Below are positions 7,986 through 19,188 of a stretch of 32,812 bases of DNA, one piece after another (the stretch's first letter is position 1; every line of letters begins with the position of its first letter). Source of the DNA: an uncultured bacterium (GTDB lineage Bacteria > Krumholzibacteriota > Krumholzibacteriia > LZORAL124-64-63); contig CAIOLW010000131.1 of the NCBI GenBank assembly GCA_903859215.1, forward strand, positions 1 to 32,812, given 5' to 3'. The position numbers were made by a program, and so were the translations under genes. The notes under the pieces were generated by a model. That model did no database searches and was not told where the DNA came from. It saw only the letters and a list, made by a program, of their open reading frames with translations.

Positions 7986-8561
7986 ATGATCCTGCTGGTC
8001 ACGGGACCGTCGGGCGCGGGCAAGGGCACCGTCATCAACACGCTGCTGGCGCGCGAGCCGCGCCTGGCGTTCTCGGTGTCGTCGACCACGCGGCCCATCC
8101 GCGGCGGCGAGGTCGATGGCCGCGAGTACGACTTCGTCGACGACGCGACCTTCGATCGCCTCATCGCCGAAGACGCTTTCGTCGAGTGGGCGCCCGTGCA
8201 CCTGCACCGCTACGGCACGCGGCGTTCGCGGCTGGCGGAGATGGAAGCGGCGGGAAAGATCCCCGTGCTGGACATCGACGTGCAGGGCGGCGTGAACGTG
8301 CTGGGGCAGTCCGGCGACGAACTGGTGTCGGTGTTCCTGTTCCCGCCGTCGTGGGAAGAGCTGGAGCGGCGGTTGCGCACGCGCGGCACCGAGTCCGAGG
8401 AGGCCATCGCCACCCGGTTGCGCAACGCCCGCCACGAGGTCGGCTACGCCACCCGGTATCGCTACTGGGTGACCAATGACACCGTCGAGGCGGCGGTCGG
8501 GCGGCTCGAGGCCATCCTCACGGCCGAGGCCTGCCGGGCGCGGGGGCAGGCGCCGCTGTAG
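7986..8561 (+). CDS. gmk: Guanylate kinase
   Basis: The 191-residue product has the P-loop GPSGAGKG (residues 7-14) near the start. The GMP-binding segment SVSSTTRPIRGGEVDGREYDF, the FVEWAPVHLHRYGT region and LDIDVQGG follow. It phosphorylates GMP to GDP with ATP in the cytoplasm, feeding GTP and dGTP synthesis. Length is near the family norm (about 200). A G-rich ribosome-binding site lies just before the ATG. It is the second gene after yicC. In many genomes rpoZ and coaBC follow directly, but here a 1.7-kb stretch with a membrane protein and a flagellin comes between. Confidence 0.96.
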   Translation: MILLVTGPSGAGKGTVINTLLAREPRLAFSVSSTTRPIRGGEVDGREYDFVDDATFDRLIAEDAFVEWAPVHLHRYGTRRSRLAEMEAAGKIPVLDIDVQGGVNVLGQSGDELVSVFLFPPSWEELERRLRTRGTESEEAIATRLRNARHEVGYATRYRYWVTNDTVEAAVGRLEAILTAEACRARGQAPL

Positions 8562-8579
8562 GCGCTCCGATCCCCGGTG

Positions 8580-8597
8580 ACTTGCGCCGGCGCAAGT
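8580..8597. repeat. Perfect palindrome, copy 2 of 2
   Basis: The 18-bp core ACTTGCGCCGGCGCAAGT is identical to that at 4895-4912, and the preceding G is also shared. It lies 18 bp after the gmk stop, at the left edge of the inserted flagellin module. Confidence 0.85.
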
Positions 8598-8608
8598 TGC
8601 GGGATCGT

Positions 8609-8635
8609 TTGCCGGTCTGTAGGTTCTGCTACGCT
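8609..8635 (+). promoter_or_regulatory. Weak possible promoter for the small membrane protein
   Basis: TTGCCG (8609-8614) and TACGCT (8630-8635, preceded by TGC) are separated by 15 bp, shorter than ideal. The evidence is weak. Confidence 0.25.
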
Positions 8636-8712
8636 ATGGTCAGTAATGGGAAATGGGGCCGGGGTTCAACCGGCGATGTCGTATGCCAACCATGCACAAG
8701 GGCCGTGAACCC

Positions 8713-9075
8713 ATGCCGCCTTCCCTCACACCTCAGGCCGATCCTGCCTGGGCGGAGCGCGCGCGCCGAGCGCTGCCCGTCCTGTGCGGCGCGCGCGCCG
8801 TCGTCCTGATCTTCTCGCTGACGGTGGGAGGCGTGGGTTCTGCCGGCCTGTGCCTGATCGCCTGCTACGGGCTCATCCAGAGGCAGGCGTGGGGCGCGTG
8901 GCTGTCCGGCCTGCTCGCAGTGGCGTCCCTCGTCGGGTACGCGCTGCATCTGGCGCCGGAGGGGTTCGCGGTCCCCGACTCCGCAGGCCACGGCCTCGAC
9001 GTGGTGCTCTGCGTGGGGATGCTGGCGATGCTGGTCGTGGCAGGCAGGGGGAAGTGTCCCGCCGCCGGGCGCTGA
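8713..9075 (+). CDS. Small integral membrane protein, unknown function
   Basis: From ATG 8713 the product has 120 residues. It has a charged, Pro-containing N-terminus, then about three hydrophobic helices (around residues 27-50, 58-78 and 95-108) and a short basic tail. In-frame ATGs at 8653, 8683 and 8692 are possible starts. I prefer 8713 because AAGGG lies about 10 nt upstream and residues before it are not hydrophobic. Upstream starts would add 7 to 20 residues. I recognise no family. It lies between gmk and the flagellin gene and ends about 40 bp before the flagellin promoter, so the two are probably transcribed separately. Codon use is like its neighbours. Confidence 0.6.
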   Translation: MPPSLTPQADPAWAERARRALPVLCGARAVVLIFSLTVGGVGSAGLCLIACYGLIQRQAWGAWLSGLLAVASLVGYALHLAPEGFAVPDSAGHGLDVVLCVGMLAMLVVAGRGKCPAAGR

Positions 9076-9116
9076 ACAGTGTCAACCTGCTGTCCCACAA
9101 TGGGTTGTCGGACATC

Positions 9117-9143
9117 TAAATCCATTCCGGATCCGGCCGATAA
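9117..9143 (+). promoter_or_regulatory. Consensus sigma-28 (FliA) promoter for flagellin
   Basis: TAAA (9117-9120), a spacer of exactly 15 bp and GCCGATAA (9136-9143) match the enterobacterial sigma-28 consensus at every position. It lies 71 bp upstream of the flagellin start codon. Flagellin is the classical late-class target of FliA. Confidence 0.93.
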
Positions 9144-9214
9144 TGCGAGTGTGGGGAAGGATCCCCGGGGCCGCCCCGATTTGGGCGGCGGCATCGACGG
9201 AAGGACCCATCCGC

Positions 9215-10057
9215 GTGGGCATCCGCATCGGCACTAATGTGGCGGCGTTGACCGCCATGCGTCACCTCGCGAACGCGACGAATCGCGTGAACCGCTCCAT
9301 GGAGCGGCTCAGCAGCGGTCTGCGCATCAATCGCGCGGCCGATGATCCCGCCGGCCTGGCCATGTCCGAGAAGTTGCGCGCGAAGATCCGGGCGCTCGAT
9401 GTCGGGGTGCGCAATGCGGGCGACGGCATCTCGATGGTGCAGATCGCCGAGGGTGCGCTCGGCGCGAGTTCCGACCTCATCGTCCGGTTGAAGGAACTCG
9501 CCGAGCAGGCGATGAACGGCACGGTGTCGGACGAGCAGCGCGGATACCTGAACCAGGAATTCCATGCGCTGGTCGAGGAGATCGACCGCATCGCGGTGAC
9601 CACCGAGTTCAACGGGCGCTACCTGCTGGACGGCTCGGGCGGCAACACCGGCATCCAGGTGGGTACCGGCAGCCAGTCCGGCGGGCAGATCGACGTCGCG
9701 ATCGGCTCGTCGTATTCCGCGGCAGGGCTCGGGCTCGACAATGTGACTCTTGCGGGCAACCCGGCGTCATGGGCGGTGCAGCCGCTCGATGCGATCGAGG
9801 CCGCGATGCGGATGGTCAGCTCCGGGCGCGCCGGGTTCGGCGCCACGCAGAACCGCCTCGAGTCGTCGGTCCGCATGATGTCCATCGAGCGCGAGAACCT
9901 GTCGGCGGCCGACAGTCGCATCCGCGACGTGGACTACGCGGCGGAGGTGAGCGAACTGACCAGCGCGCAGATCCTGCAGCAGATGGCCGTGGCGATGCTC
10001 GCGCAGGCCAGCCGGCAGCCGGCGCTGGTGCTGCAGCTGATGGGGATCCGGCAGTAG
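9215..10057 (+). CDS. fliC: Flagellin, short form lacking a large variable domain
   Basis: The 280-residue product begins (M)GIRIGTNVAALTAMRHLANA and contains LSSGLRINRAADDPAGLAMSEKL and EFNGRYLLDG. These are conserved parts of the flagellin N-terminal D0/D1 domains (about residues 1-145). The C-terminal D1/D0 domain includes NRLESSVRMM, DSRIRDVDYAAEVSELTSAQIL and QASRQPALVLQLMG. Only about 50 residues separate the conserved halves, so the surface D2/D3 domains are missing, as in other short flagellins. The GTG at 9215 has GGAAGGA 9 nt upstream. An upstream in-frame ATG at 9143 overlaps the promoter and is rejected. The protein would form the flagellar filament after export by the flagellar type III system. 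No other flagellar gene is in the window. Confidence 0.95.
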   Translation: MGIRIGTNVAALTAMRHLANATNRVNRSMERLSSGLRINRAADDPAGLAMSEKLRAKIRALDVGVRNAGDGISMVQIAEGALGASSDLIVRLKELAEQAMNGTVSDEQRGYLNQEFHALVEEIDRIAVTTEFNGRYLLDGSGGNTGIQVGTGSQSGGQIDVAIGSSYSAAGLGLDNVTLAGNPASWAVQPLDAIEAAMRMVSSGRAGFGATQNRLESSVRMMSIERENLSAADSRIRDVDYAAEVSELTSAQILQQMAVAMLAQASRQPALVLQLMGIRQ

Positions 10058-10150
10058 GGCGGGCCTCGATCGGGCATGGCGGCCTTCGCTTCAACCTGTT
10101 GTTCTGGTGTAAGTTAACCTGACGTGACCGCCCGCCGCCGCCATTATCCC

Positions 10151-10178
10151 TTGCCAAGACCCCGCGATGGGCTATCTT
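10151..10178 (+). promoter_or_regulatory. Probable sigma-70-type promoter for rpoZ-coaBC
   Basis: TTGCCA (10151-10156), a 16-bp spacer and TATCTT (10173-10178) lie about 90 bp upstream of rpoZ. A separate promoter is expected because the flagellin module cuts rpoZ off from gmk. Confidence 0.45.
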
Positions 10179-10271
10179 CTAACGCTTGCTGTCGCCCGGA
10201 GCGAGGGGTACCCGTGTGTCTTGCGGACCTGTCGTTTCCCGGCCGATTCCCCCAGCCGTGAGGATAGGTGT

Positions 10272-10514
10272 ATGACCTACATTCCGCGCCAGAAGGTCAC
10301 TGCCATCATCCCGAACAAGTTCGCCGCCATCAAGGTGTGCGCCATGGAAGCCCGCCGCCTGAACGAGCGCGCCCGCATGTTCAATGTGGCGCTGCCGGGC
10401 AAGATCACGACGCTGGCCGTACAGCGCCTGATGGACGGCAAGGTCGAGTACTACGACACCAAGGAACGCGCCCGCCTGGCCCGCCTGGAGAAGGAAACCG
10501 AGGTCGAGGTCTAG
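10272..10514 (+). CDS. rpoZ: RNA polymerase omega subunit
   Basis: This 80-residue protein has the omega pattern. [21 protein letters not shown] corresponds to the conserved helix that binds the beta' subunit, and [15 protein letters not shown] is the family's later conserved segment. Omega helps fold and hold beta' in RNA polymerase. The ATG at 10272 has GAGGATAGG just upstream. It is followed 3 nt after its stop by coaBC, the usual arrangement. Identity is supported strongly by this neighbour as well as by the sequence. Confidence 0.9.
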   Translation: MTYIPRQKVTAIIPNKFAAIKVCAMEARRLNERARMFNVALPGKITTLAVQRLMDGKVEYYDTKERARLARLEKETEVEV

Positions 10515-10517
10515 GCC

Positions 10518-11801
10518 ATGGCCGGCACGACCGGCACCAGCCCGCGCATCCTGCTGCTGGTGACCGGCGGCATCGCCGCCTACAAGAGTTGCTATCTGGC
10601 CCGCCTGCTTGTGCAGGCGGGCTTTTCCGTGCGCTGCGCGATGACCGACGCGGCGACGCGCTTCGTCAGCCCGATGACGTTCGAGGTGCTGACCGGCGCG
10701 CCCGTGGCGATCGACCTCTGGGGCGAACGCGGCACCGCGGCGCTCGACCACATTTCGTACGCGCGCTGGGCCGACATCGCGGTCGTGGCGCCGGCGACGG
10801 CCAACACGATGGCCAAGGCCGCCGGCGGCCTGGCCGACAACATGGTCTCGACGCTGCTGCTCGCGTTCCCCGGCCCCGTCGTGATGGCGCCGGCGATGAA
10901 CGACAACATGTGGCGGCACGCGGCGACGCGTGCCGTGCGTGCGACGCTGCTCGAGCGCGGCGTGCGCTTCGTGGGCCCGGGCGAGGGCTTCCTGGCCTGC
11001 GGCACCACCGATGAAGGGCGCATGTCCGAGCCGGAGGAGATCCTCGCGGCGGTGCGCGAGGTGGCGGCGACGCTGCCGGCGCGCGCTCTCGAGGATGCGG
11101 CGGCGCCTGCACTCGCGGCCCCGGGCGCATGGCTGGGGCGCCGCGTCGTCGTGACCGCCGGCCCGACCTGCGAACCGATCGACCCCGTGCGCTATGTGGC
11201 CAATCGCAGCACCGGCGCCATGGGCTATGCGCTCGCGGCCGCCGCTGCGCGCGCGGGCGCGCAGGTGACGCTCGTCAGCGGGCCTGTTGCGCTGCCTGTG
11301 CCGCGCGGGATGGCCGGCATCGTGCACGTGGAGACGGGCCGGCAGATGGCCGAGGCCGTCGATGCCGCGCTGGGCGCGGGCGCCGACTGGCTGGTCATGT
11401 GCGCGGCCGTGGCCGACTTCACGCCGGCCGAGCCGGCGACCGGCAAGCTGAAGAAGGACGTGCTGGGCGACGAGTGGTCGCTGCGCATGGTCCGCAACCC
11501 CGACATCCTGGGCGAGGTCGTGCCGCGCCATCGCCAGAGCGGCGTGAAGGTGGTCGGCTTCGCGCTCGAGACCGAGGATGTCGTCGCGCGCGCCATGGGC
11601 AAGCTGCGCGCGAAGGGGCTCGACTTCATCGTCGCCAACAACACCGCCGCGGCCGGTTCGGGCTTCGGCGACGTCGAGCACGAAGTGATCCTGCTGGGAC
11701 CGGCCGGCGAGTTGTGGCGCAGCGGCTCGCAGCGGAAGGACGCGCTGGCGCCGGCGCTGCTGTCGCAACTGGCGGCCGCCGCCGGCGACGACGGGCGCTG
11801 A
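10518..11801 (+). CDS. coaBC: Bifunctional CoaBC: phosphopantothenoylcysteine decarboxylase / phosphopantothenate-cysteine ligase
   Basis: The 427-residue product has both CoA-synthesis domains. The N-terminal flavoprotein decarboxylase starts with [13 protein letters not shown] and has catalytic His78 ([10 protein letters not shown]). It also has the PAMNDNMW motif (125-132) and the active-site Cys161 in [10 protein letters not shown]. The C-terminal ligase begins near residue 208 with [27 protein letters not shown]. It contains [10 protein letters not shown] and the KLKK motif (310-313). Together they convert 4'-phosphopantothenate and cysteine to 4'-phosphopantetheine. All key residues that I can place are present. 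The start codon lies 3 nt after the rpoZ stop. Confidence 0.96.
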   Translation: MAGTTGTSPRILLLVTGGIAAYKSCYLARLLVQAGFSVRCAMTDAATRFVSPMTFEVLTGAPVAIDLWGERGTAALDHISYARWADIAVVAPATANTMAKAAGGLADNMVSTLLLAFPGPVVMAPAMNDNMWRHAATRAVRATLLERGVRFVGPGEGFLACGTTDEGRMSEPEEILAAVREVAATLPARALEDAAAPALAAPGAWLGRRVVVTAGPTCEPIDPVRYVANRSTGAMGYALAAAAARAGAQVTLVSGPVALPVPRGMAGIVHVETGRQMAEAVDAALGAGADWLVMCAAVADFTPAEPATGKLKKDVLGDEWSLRMVRNPDILGEVVPRHRQSGVKVVGFALETEDVVARAMGKLRAKGLDFIVANNTAAAGSGFGDVEHEVILLGPAGELWRSGSQRKDALAPALLSQLAAAAGDDGR

Positions 11802-11805
11802 CGCG

Positions 11806-12762
11806 ATGAGCGCGCCCCGCCAGGATTCACCCGACGATTCGGCCCCCGATTCCCTGCCGGCCATCGCCGCCGACCTCCTGGCCTGGATCCACCAGAACGA
11901 TGAACGTGCGCCGGCCTGGTTCCTGGACCAGGGCGCCGTGTCGCCCGAGATGGCGGCGGCGCTGGCCGCGGCGCCTGCGGCCCCGGCTCCTGTCGCGCCG
12001 GCTCCTGCCGCACCGGCCGCGCCGGCCGCGCCGGCGCCACCCGCCGAAGATTCCGCGCCCGCAGCGGCCGCCGATCCCGCGTTCGCCGTCGCCTGCGCCG
12101 CCTTCGTCGCCCGGACACTGGCGCTGATCGACCGCGAGGGCGTGCCCGCCGGCGGCACGTTGCCGCCCGACCCGTTGCTGGCCGCGCACGGTGGCGACAA
12201 GGCCGCCGCGCTGGCCGCGCTGTGCGCCGAGGTGCTGCCCTGCACGAAGTGCGCGTTGAACGCGACGCGCACGCATACCGTCTTCGGCGTCGGCAACCCG
12301 GACGCGGACCTGGTCTTCATCGGCGAGGCGCCCGGCCAGGACGAGGACCTGCAGGGTGAGCCGTTCGTCGGGCGCAGCGGGCAGCTTCTGACGAAGATCA
12401 TCGGCGCGATCGGCTACACGCGGGGCGATGTCTACATCTGCAACATCCTCAAGTGCCGTCCGCCCGGGAACCGCGACCCGCTGCCGGCCGAGGTCGAGCA
12501 GTGCGAACCGCACCTGAGGCGCCAGTTGGCGATCCTGCGACCGCGCGCCATCTGCTGCCTCGGGCGCGTGGCCGGGCAGACGCTGCTGGGCACCGACGCT
12601 TCGCTGGGCAAGCTGCGGCAGGCCGTGCACTTCTACGCCGGCATTCCCGTGACGGTGACGTACCACCCGGCGGCGCTGTTGCGCAATCCGGACTGGAAGC
12701 GCGACACGTGGGATGACGTGCGGCGGTTGCGGGCACTGGTGGACGCGCTGCAGGCGCGGTAG
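11806..12762 (+). CDS. Type 4 (Fe-S) uracil-DNA glycosylase
   Basis: The 318-residue product has a C-terminal family 4 UDG domain (about residues 140-318). The four iron-sulfur cysteines are Cys146 and Cys149 (CTKC), Cys217 and Cys233 (C-x15-C). The active-site motif is GEAPGQDE (173-180), and HPAALLRNP (from His287) is the second catalytic motif. It removes uracil from DNA after cytosine deamination. The N-terminal 140 residues include an Ala/Pro-rich linker (about residues 53-82), which is unusual beside minimal family 4 enzymes of around 200 residues. The ATG lies 4 nt after the coaBC stop, so it is probably co-transcribed with rpoZ-coaBC. Confidence 0.93.
   Translation: MSAPRQDSPDDSAPDSLPAIAADLLAWIHQNDERAPAWFLDQGAVSPEMAAALAAAPAAPAPVAPAPAAPAAPAAPAPPAEDSAPAAAADPAFAVACAAFVARTLALIDREGVPAGGTLPPDPLLAAHGGDKAAALAALCAEVLPCTKCALNATRTHTVFGVGNPDADLVFIGEAPGQDEDLQGEPFVGRSGQLLTKIIGAIGYTRGDVYICNILKCRPPGNRDPLPAEVEQCEPHLRRQLAILRPRAICCLGRVAGQTLLGTDASLGKLRQAVHFYAGIPVTVTYHPAALLRNPDWKRDTWDDVRRLRALVDALQAR
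11962..12048 (+). repeat. Ala/Pro-coding low-complexity stretch in the UDG gene
   Basis: Near-repeats of GCGCCGGCTCCTGCC-like units encode alternating Ala and Pro with Val. They form a flexible linker between a short N-terminal helical segment and the glycosylase domain. Confidence 0.7.
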
Positions 12763-12828
12763 CATCATCCATTCGTCGGACGGGCGTTCCCGGTTTTCGG
12801 GGCGCCGATTCCCCATCCGGAGGCTCCC

Positions 12829-16340
<3,512 letters not shown>

Positions 16341-16341
<1 letters not shown>

Positions 16342-16829
16342 TGCCGCCCGTCGAACTGGCTCCGGGCCACGAGAAGGAGATGCGGCGACTGCGCCGCCTC
16401 GCCGACCTGTTCGACAACGAGTTCCGCATCCCCGGGACGCGGTGGCGCTTCGGGATCGACGCGCTCATCGGCCTGGTGCCGGGGGCGGGCGACATCGCCG
16501 GCGGGCTCTTCGCGCTCTACGGGCTGCGGGTGGCTTACCTGGTCGGGGCGCCGGCGTCGGTGCAGGCGCGCATGGTGCTGCAGATCGCCATCGACGTGCT
16601 GGCGGGCATGGTGCCGGTCATCGGCGATGTCTTCGATGCCGCCTTCAAGGCCCACGTGCGCAACCGCCGGCTGCTCGAGGCGTGGCTGGCCCGGCCGCAG
16701 GCGGTGCGCCGGCAGTCGAAGGCCGTGCTGATCGCGCTGCCGGCGGCGGCGGTCCTGCTGTTCCTGGCCTCGGGCGTGCTGGCGGTCTGGTCCTTCGTGG
16801 CCTTCGTGCGCTGGCTGGCCGGGCTGTAG
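16341..16829 (+). CDS. DUF4112 membrane protein
   Basis: The 162-residue product matches DUF4112: FDNEFRIPGTRWRFGIDALIGLVPGAGD near the start, then VQARMVLQIAIDVLAG, MVPVIGDVFDAAFKAHVRN and a C-terminal hydrophobic helix (about 130-158). The paired IPGT and GD motifs flanking membrane segments define the family; its function is unknown. Its ATG overlaps the amidohydrolase stop by one base (TGATG), which indicates translational coupling. Any shared function with the amidohydrolase is speculation. Confidence 0.88.
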
Positions 16830-16840
16830 CCCGGGTCGCC

Positions 16841-16858
16841 GCGGGCCGGTCGGCCCGC
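16841..16858. other. GC-rich hairpin after the DUF4112 gene
   Basis: GCGGGCCG and CGGCCCGC form an 8-bp perfect inverted repeat 11 bp past the stop. It has no T tract, so intrinsic termination is doubtful. It could stabilise the 3' end of the mRNA. Confidence 0.35.
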
Positions 16859-16936
16859 TGGTCCGGGCGTCCCCGGCCGTAACGGACTGATGTCGTTGCG
16901 CTTGGTTGCGGCGGCCGGCCGGTCGCGATCACCTGT

Positions 16937-16965
16937 TTGTCCTTTGGGGCCATCTGCGCTACATT
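16937..16965 (+). promoter_or_regulatory. Probable sigma-70-type promoter for speA
   Basis: TTGTCC (16937-16942), a 17-bp spacer and TACATT (16960-16965) form one of the better promoter matches in the window. It lies about 100 bp before the speA start. Confidence 0.55.
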
Positions 16966-17065
16966 GCGCGGGCCGGCGCCCTGGGGGTGCCGTCTTTCCG
17001 TAAGGGCGCGGGCCGCGGCCGGTCCTGTTCAGGGTCCACCTTTCTTCGTGTCGCGGAGGCCGCCA

Positions 17066-18976
17066 ATGCTGCCTGGATCCCCCTGGGTTGTCGGCAAGAG
17101 CGAGCAGCTCTACGGGTTCGAGTACTGGGGCGCCGGCTACTTCGGCGTCAACGACAAGGGCAACGTCTGCATCCGGCCGGAAGGCCCGGACGGCCCCGAG
17201 CTCGACCTCGAGGACCTGGTCGAGGCCGCGCGCCAGCGAGACATCCGCCTGCCCATCCTTTTCCGCTTCAGCGGCATCCTTCGCCACCGGCTGCGCACGC
17301 TGCACAACGCGTTCACCGCCGCGATGGCCGAGTACGACTACAAGGGCCCTTACCGCCCCGTCTATCCCATCAAGGTGAACCAGCAGCGGCACGTGGTGAC
17401 CGAGCTGATCCGCGCCGGCCGGGACCTGAGCCTGGGCCTGGAAGTCGGCAGCAAGCCCGAGCTTGTGGCCGCCCTGGCGCTGCCGGACAACCAGAACGCG
17501 CTTCTGATCTGCAACGGCTACAAGGACCGGCAGTACCTGGAACTGGCGATGATGGCGCAGCGCGTCGGGCGCGAGGTCATCGTCGTCGTCGAGAAGCCGT
17601 CGGAAATCGACCTGCTGCTGGCCATCAGTGCCGAACAGAACATCGAGCCGAACATCGGCTTCCGCCTCAGGCTGGCCGGACGCGGCGCCGGGCGCTGGGA
17701 GCGCAGCGGCGGCGAGCGCGCCAAGTTCGGCCTGAACGTGGCCGAGATCGTCAGTGCGATCAAGCTGCTGACCGAGCACGGCAAGCTGGACTGGGTGCGG
17801 CTGGTGCACTTCCACAACGGCAGCCAGCTGACGAACATCTCGTCGCTCAAGCAGGCCGTGCGCGAGGCCGCGCAGGTATACGTGCAGGTGGCGCGGTTCT
17901 GCCCGCAGCTGAAGTACTTCGACGCCGGCGGCGGCCTGGCCGTCGACTACGACGGCTCCAAGACGGCCTTCGAGTCGTCGATGAACTACACGCTCGAGGA
18001 GTACGCGCGCGACGTCGTCTGGATCCTGAAGGATGCCTGCGACAACGCCGAGGTGGCGCACCCGATGGTGGTCACCGAATGCGGCCGCGCGATGGTGGCC
18101 TACGCCTCGGTGCTGGTGACCGAGGTGCTGAGCCTGGCCAACACGTTCACCACGACCGTGGATGTGGATGCCGTCACGAAGCAGACCGAAGAGGACACCG
18201 TCCTCAACATGGCGTTGCTGCTGCAGTCGCTGACGCCCAAGAACTGCCAGGAGACGCTGCATGACGCGGTGGAATTGCGGCAGACGATGCTGCAGCAGTT
18301 CAGCCTGGGCCAGATGTCGATCGAGGATCGCGCCCTGGGCGACCAGTGCTACTGGGCGCTGTTGAACGCGATCAACACCGTGGGCAAGGAACTGCACTAC
18401 GTGCCCGAGGACCTGCGCCGCCTGCCGTCGCTGCTGACCGACACGTACTTCTGCAACCTGTCGATCTTCCAGTCGATGCCCGACAGCTGGGCCATCGACC
18501 AGATCTTCCCCATCACGCCCATCACGCGGCTGAACGAGGAGCCGAAGCGCCGCGTCGTGCTGGCCGACATCACCTGCGACTCGGACGGCAAGGTGGAGCG
18601 CTTCGCCGACCTGCGCGACATCAAGCACTACCTGCCGGCGCACGACCTGAAGCCGGACCAGCGCTACTGCTTCGCGGTGTTCCTGGTGGGCGCCTACCAG
18701 GAGATCCTCGGCGACATGCACAATCTCTTCGGCGACACCAACGCCGTGCACGTGGACGTGGCGCCGGACGGCCGCATGATCTTCGCCAACGTGCTGCGCG
18801 GCGACACGGTGGCGCAGGTGCTGCGCTACGTGGCTTTCGAGAAGGCCGACCTGATGGAGCGCTGGCGGCACGCGTTGGAGGAGTCCGTCGTGGCCGGGCG
18901 CATCACCGCGCGCGAGTCGGCGGTGCTGCAGCGGCAGTACGACGAGGTCTTCGAGGACTACACGTATCTGCAATAG
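17066..18976 (+). CDS. speA: Biosynthetic arginine decarboxylase
   Basis: The 636-residue product begins with SPWVVGKSEQLYGFEYWGAGYF, typical of SpeA. The PLP-binding Lys is Lys103 in YPIKVNQQ. Further motifs are VHFHNGSQ, FDAGGGLAVDYDGSKT, ECGRAMVAYASVL and ADITCDSDGKV with Cys504. Length is close to E. coli SpeA (658). It makes agmatine from arginine, the first step of the agmatine route to putrescine and spermidine. GGAGG lies 6 nt before the ATG at 17066. The open frame extends upstream to 16937, but those codons overlap the promoter. It is a single-gene unit ending at a strong terminator. No agmatine-processing gene is visible nearby. Confidence 0.96.
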   Translation: MLPGSPWVVGKSEQLYGFEYWGAGYFGVNDKGNVCIRPEGPDGPELDLEDLVEAARQRDIRLPILFRFSGILRHRLRTLHNAFTAAMAEYDYKGPYRPVYPIKVNQQRHVVTELIRAGRDLSLGLEVGSKPELVAALALPDNQNALLICNGYKDRQYLELAMMAQRVGREVIVVVEKPSEIDLLLAISAEQNIEPNIGFRLRLAGRGAGRWERSGGERAKFGLNVAEIVSAIKLLTEHGKLDWVRLVHFHNGSQLTNISSLKQAVREAAQVYVQVARFCPQLKYFDAGGGLAVDYDGSKTAFESSMNYTLEEYARDVVWILKDACDNAEVAHPMVVTECGRAMVAYASVLVTEVLSLANTFTTTVDVDAVTKQTEEDTVLNMALLLQSLTPKNCQETLHDAVELRQTMLQQFSLGQMSIEDRALGDQCYWALLNAINTVGKELHYVPEDLRRLPSLLTDTYFCNLSIFQSMPDSWAIDQIFPITPITRLNEEPKRRVVLADITCDSDGKVERFADLRDIKHYLPAHDLKPDQRYCFAVFLVGAYQEILGDMHNLFGDTNAVHVDVAPDGRMIFANVLRGDTVAQVLRYVAFEKADLMERWRHALEESVVAGRITARESAVLQRQYDEVFEDYTYLQ

Positions 18977-18999
18977 CGGCAACGGTTAAGGTGGTTTTG

Positions 19000-19029
19000 G
19001 CGGGGGCCCCGGCGGGGCTCCCGCTTTTT
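19000..19029 (+). terminator. Strong rho-independent terminator after speA
   Basis: An 11-bp stem (GCGGGGGCCCC with GGGGCTCCCGC, one G-T pair) and a 3-nt loop are followed by TTTTT. It begins 23 bp past the speA stop. Confidence 0.88.
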
Positions 19030-19071
19030 CGTTTGCGGTTGACGGGCGCCGCCGGGCTCTCGCTGTTGATT

Positions 19072-19100
19072 TTGAAAATGATAATCCGACAGGAAATATT
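19072..19100 (+). promoter_or_regulatory. AT-rich promoter with Fur-box-like half, upstream of a secreted protein gene
   Basis: TTGAAA (19072-19077), a 17-bp spacer and AATATT (19095-19100) form a plausible promoter. Overlapping it, GAAAATGATAATC (19074-19086) matches the first 13 bases of the 19-bp Fur-box consensus at 12 positions; the last third does not match. The surrounding 80 bp are markedly AT-rich for this genome. Confidence 0.4.
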
Positions 19101-19188
19101 CCCAGCCATAGCCTCAGATCGTGATAAGATGCATTAAATCCTGATTCGTCCGGACCTCCCGGGCTGCCCCGGTCCCAAGGAGCCGACC

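Noticed and set aside
9143-9214. Upstream ATG for flagellin
   Set aside because: It overlaps the -10 element of the sigma-28 promoter and would add residues absent from all flagellins.
11962-12048. Tandem GC-rich near-repeats as a possible CRISPR or VNTR
   Set aside because: They are in-frame Ala/Pro codons of the UDG linker, without spacer structure.
10179-12401. Open frame of about 740 codons on the minus strand opposite rpoZ, coaBC and UDG
   Set aside because: Shadow frame caused by G/C-rich third positions. Composition is Arg/Gly/His-rich with no motifs, and the plus strand carries clear genes here.
16937-17065. Upstream start for speA
   Set aside because: It overlaps the promoter match. 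The ATG at 17066 has GGAGG 6 nt upstream, and the family N-terminus begins there.
16535-18982. Open frame of about 815 codons opposite speA
   Set aside because: Low-complexity Val/Leu/His/Gln/Arg translation, without a recognisable domain, opposite an intact speA.
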